From DATELY01 sp035276085 (lineage in GTDB: Bacteria > Pseudomonadota > Gammaproteobacteria > Steroidobacterales > Steroidobacteraceae): DNA of 5,730 bases. The notes under the pieces were generated by a model. The model saw nothing but the letters and a program-made list of their open reading frames with translations, had not been told where the DNA came from and made no database searches. This document shows positions 5,612 through 5,730 of this stretch, one piece after another. The position numbers were made by a program, and so were the translations under genes. Positions within the stretch are counted from its first letter, which is position 1; each line of letters begins with the position of its first letter. Location of the stretch: contig DATELY010000275.1 of NCBI GenBank assembly GCA_035276085.1, positions 1-5,730 of the forward strand. The letters run 5' to 3'.

Positions 5612-5730
5612 TCAATTTTTTTGCCCTTGCGTCCAAGGGGCTTGGTCGAGGGCGTCAGCGACGATCTCGTCGAATTTTCTCTGCAGCTCCTTGTAGTTCT
5701 CGATGCGCTTCTCGGACTCGCGAGCGATCT
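5612..5730 (-). CDS. C-terminal end of an unidentified minus-strand protein (partial)
   Basis: The minus strand has an open frame from the window edge to a TGA at 5614-5612, giving 38 residues. The sequence contains ESEKRIENYKELQRKFDEIV, rich in Glu, Lys and Arg with heptad-like hydrophobics, as in a helical or coiled-coil C-terminus, and ends APWTQGQKN. Codons are largely G/C-ending in the third position (ATC, GAG, AAG, CTG, GAC), unlike random sequence, which supports real coding. The family is not recognised, and the rest of the gene lies beyond base 5730. It converges on the large plus-strand gene with a 110-base spacer. Confidence 0.6.
   Translation of the reverse strand, partial: IARESEKRIENYKELQRKFDEIVADALDQAPWTQGQKN

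Noticed and set aside
5616..5622. Seven-T run as an intrinsic terminator of the second large gene
   Set aside because: The nearest hairpin (5575-5588) ends 27 bases upstream, too far for a standard terminator, and the run encodes the QKN end of the minus-strand frame.
1..5730. Terminal inverted repeats, CRISPR array or tRNA genes
   Set aside because: No regularly spaced repeats, cloverleaf-like sequence, or matching long inverted ends were found by eye in the non-coding stretches. Only short matches such as ACAGCGA and CTGATTC recur, at a length expected by chance.

Overview
This is a high-GC window made of mobile or accessory DNA, with no housekeeping gene. Coding strands use mostly G/C-ending codons and the repeated families look multi-copy. 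A proteobacterial genome, perhaps an alphaproteobacterium, fits best, but that is only an impression from codon use and from homologues I recall. No rRNA, tRNA, CRISPR array or complete insertion sequence was seen.

Layout. Bases 1 to about 1444 are the 3' part of a group II intron. It holds an intron-encoded reverse transcriptase/maturase, truncated at its N-terminus by the window edge, followed by RNA domains V and VI; the reading frame runs through domain V into domain VI. Bases 1520-1927 (minus strand) carry a small hypothetical protein. Its probable start codon overlaps head-to-head with the start codon of a 539-residue plus-strand gene (1926-3545). After a 291-base spacer with several palindromes and two strong adjacent hairpins comes a second large plus-strand gene (3837-5501, 554 residues). 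The window closes with the C-terminal end of a minus-strand gene (5612-5730), convergent with the previous one.

The main observation is that the two large genes, which have no function I can name, are distant paralogues in tandem. They share an N-terminal CxDRIV motif, an HYYF..xD motif exactly 29 residues before an LNGH...E motif, a Y-x-K-x5-R-x-E motif, and a C-terminal winged-helix-like domain in which the GG(W/F)T and YDL.KL elements are equally spaced. They read as DNA-binding proteins with a conserved, possibly catalytic core, and could be the enzymes of an undescribed mobile element or a two-protein system. The hairpin pair just upstream of the second gene is the best candidate for an associated RNA or leader structure. 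No terminal inverted repeats or target duplications that would define an element could be found by eye.
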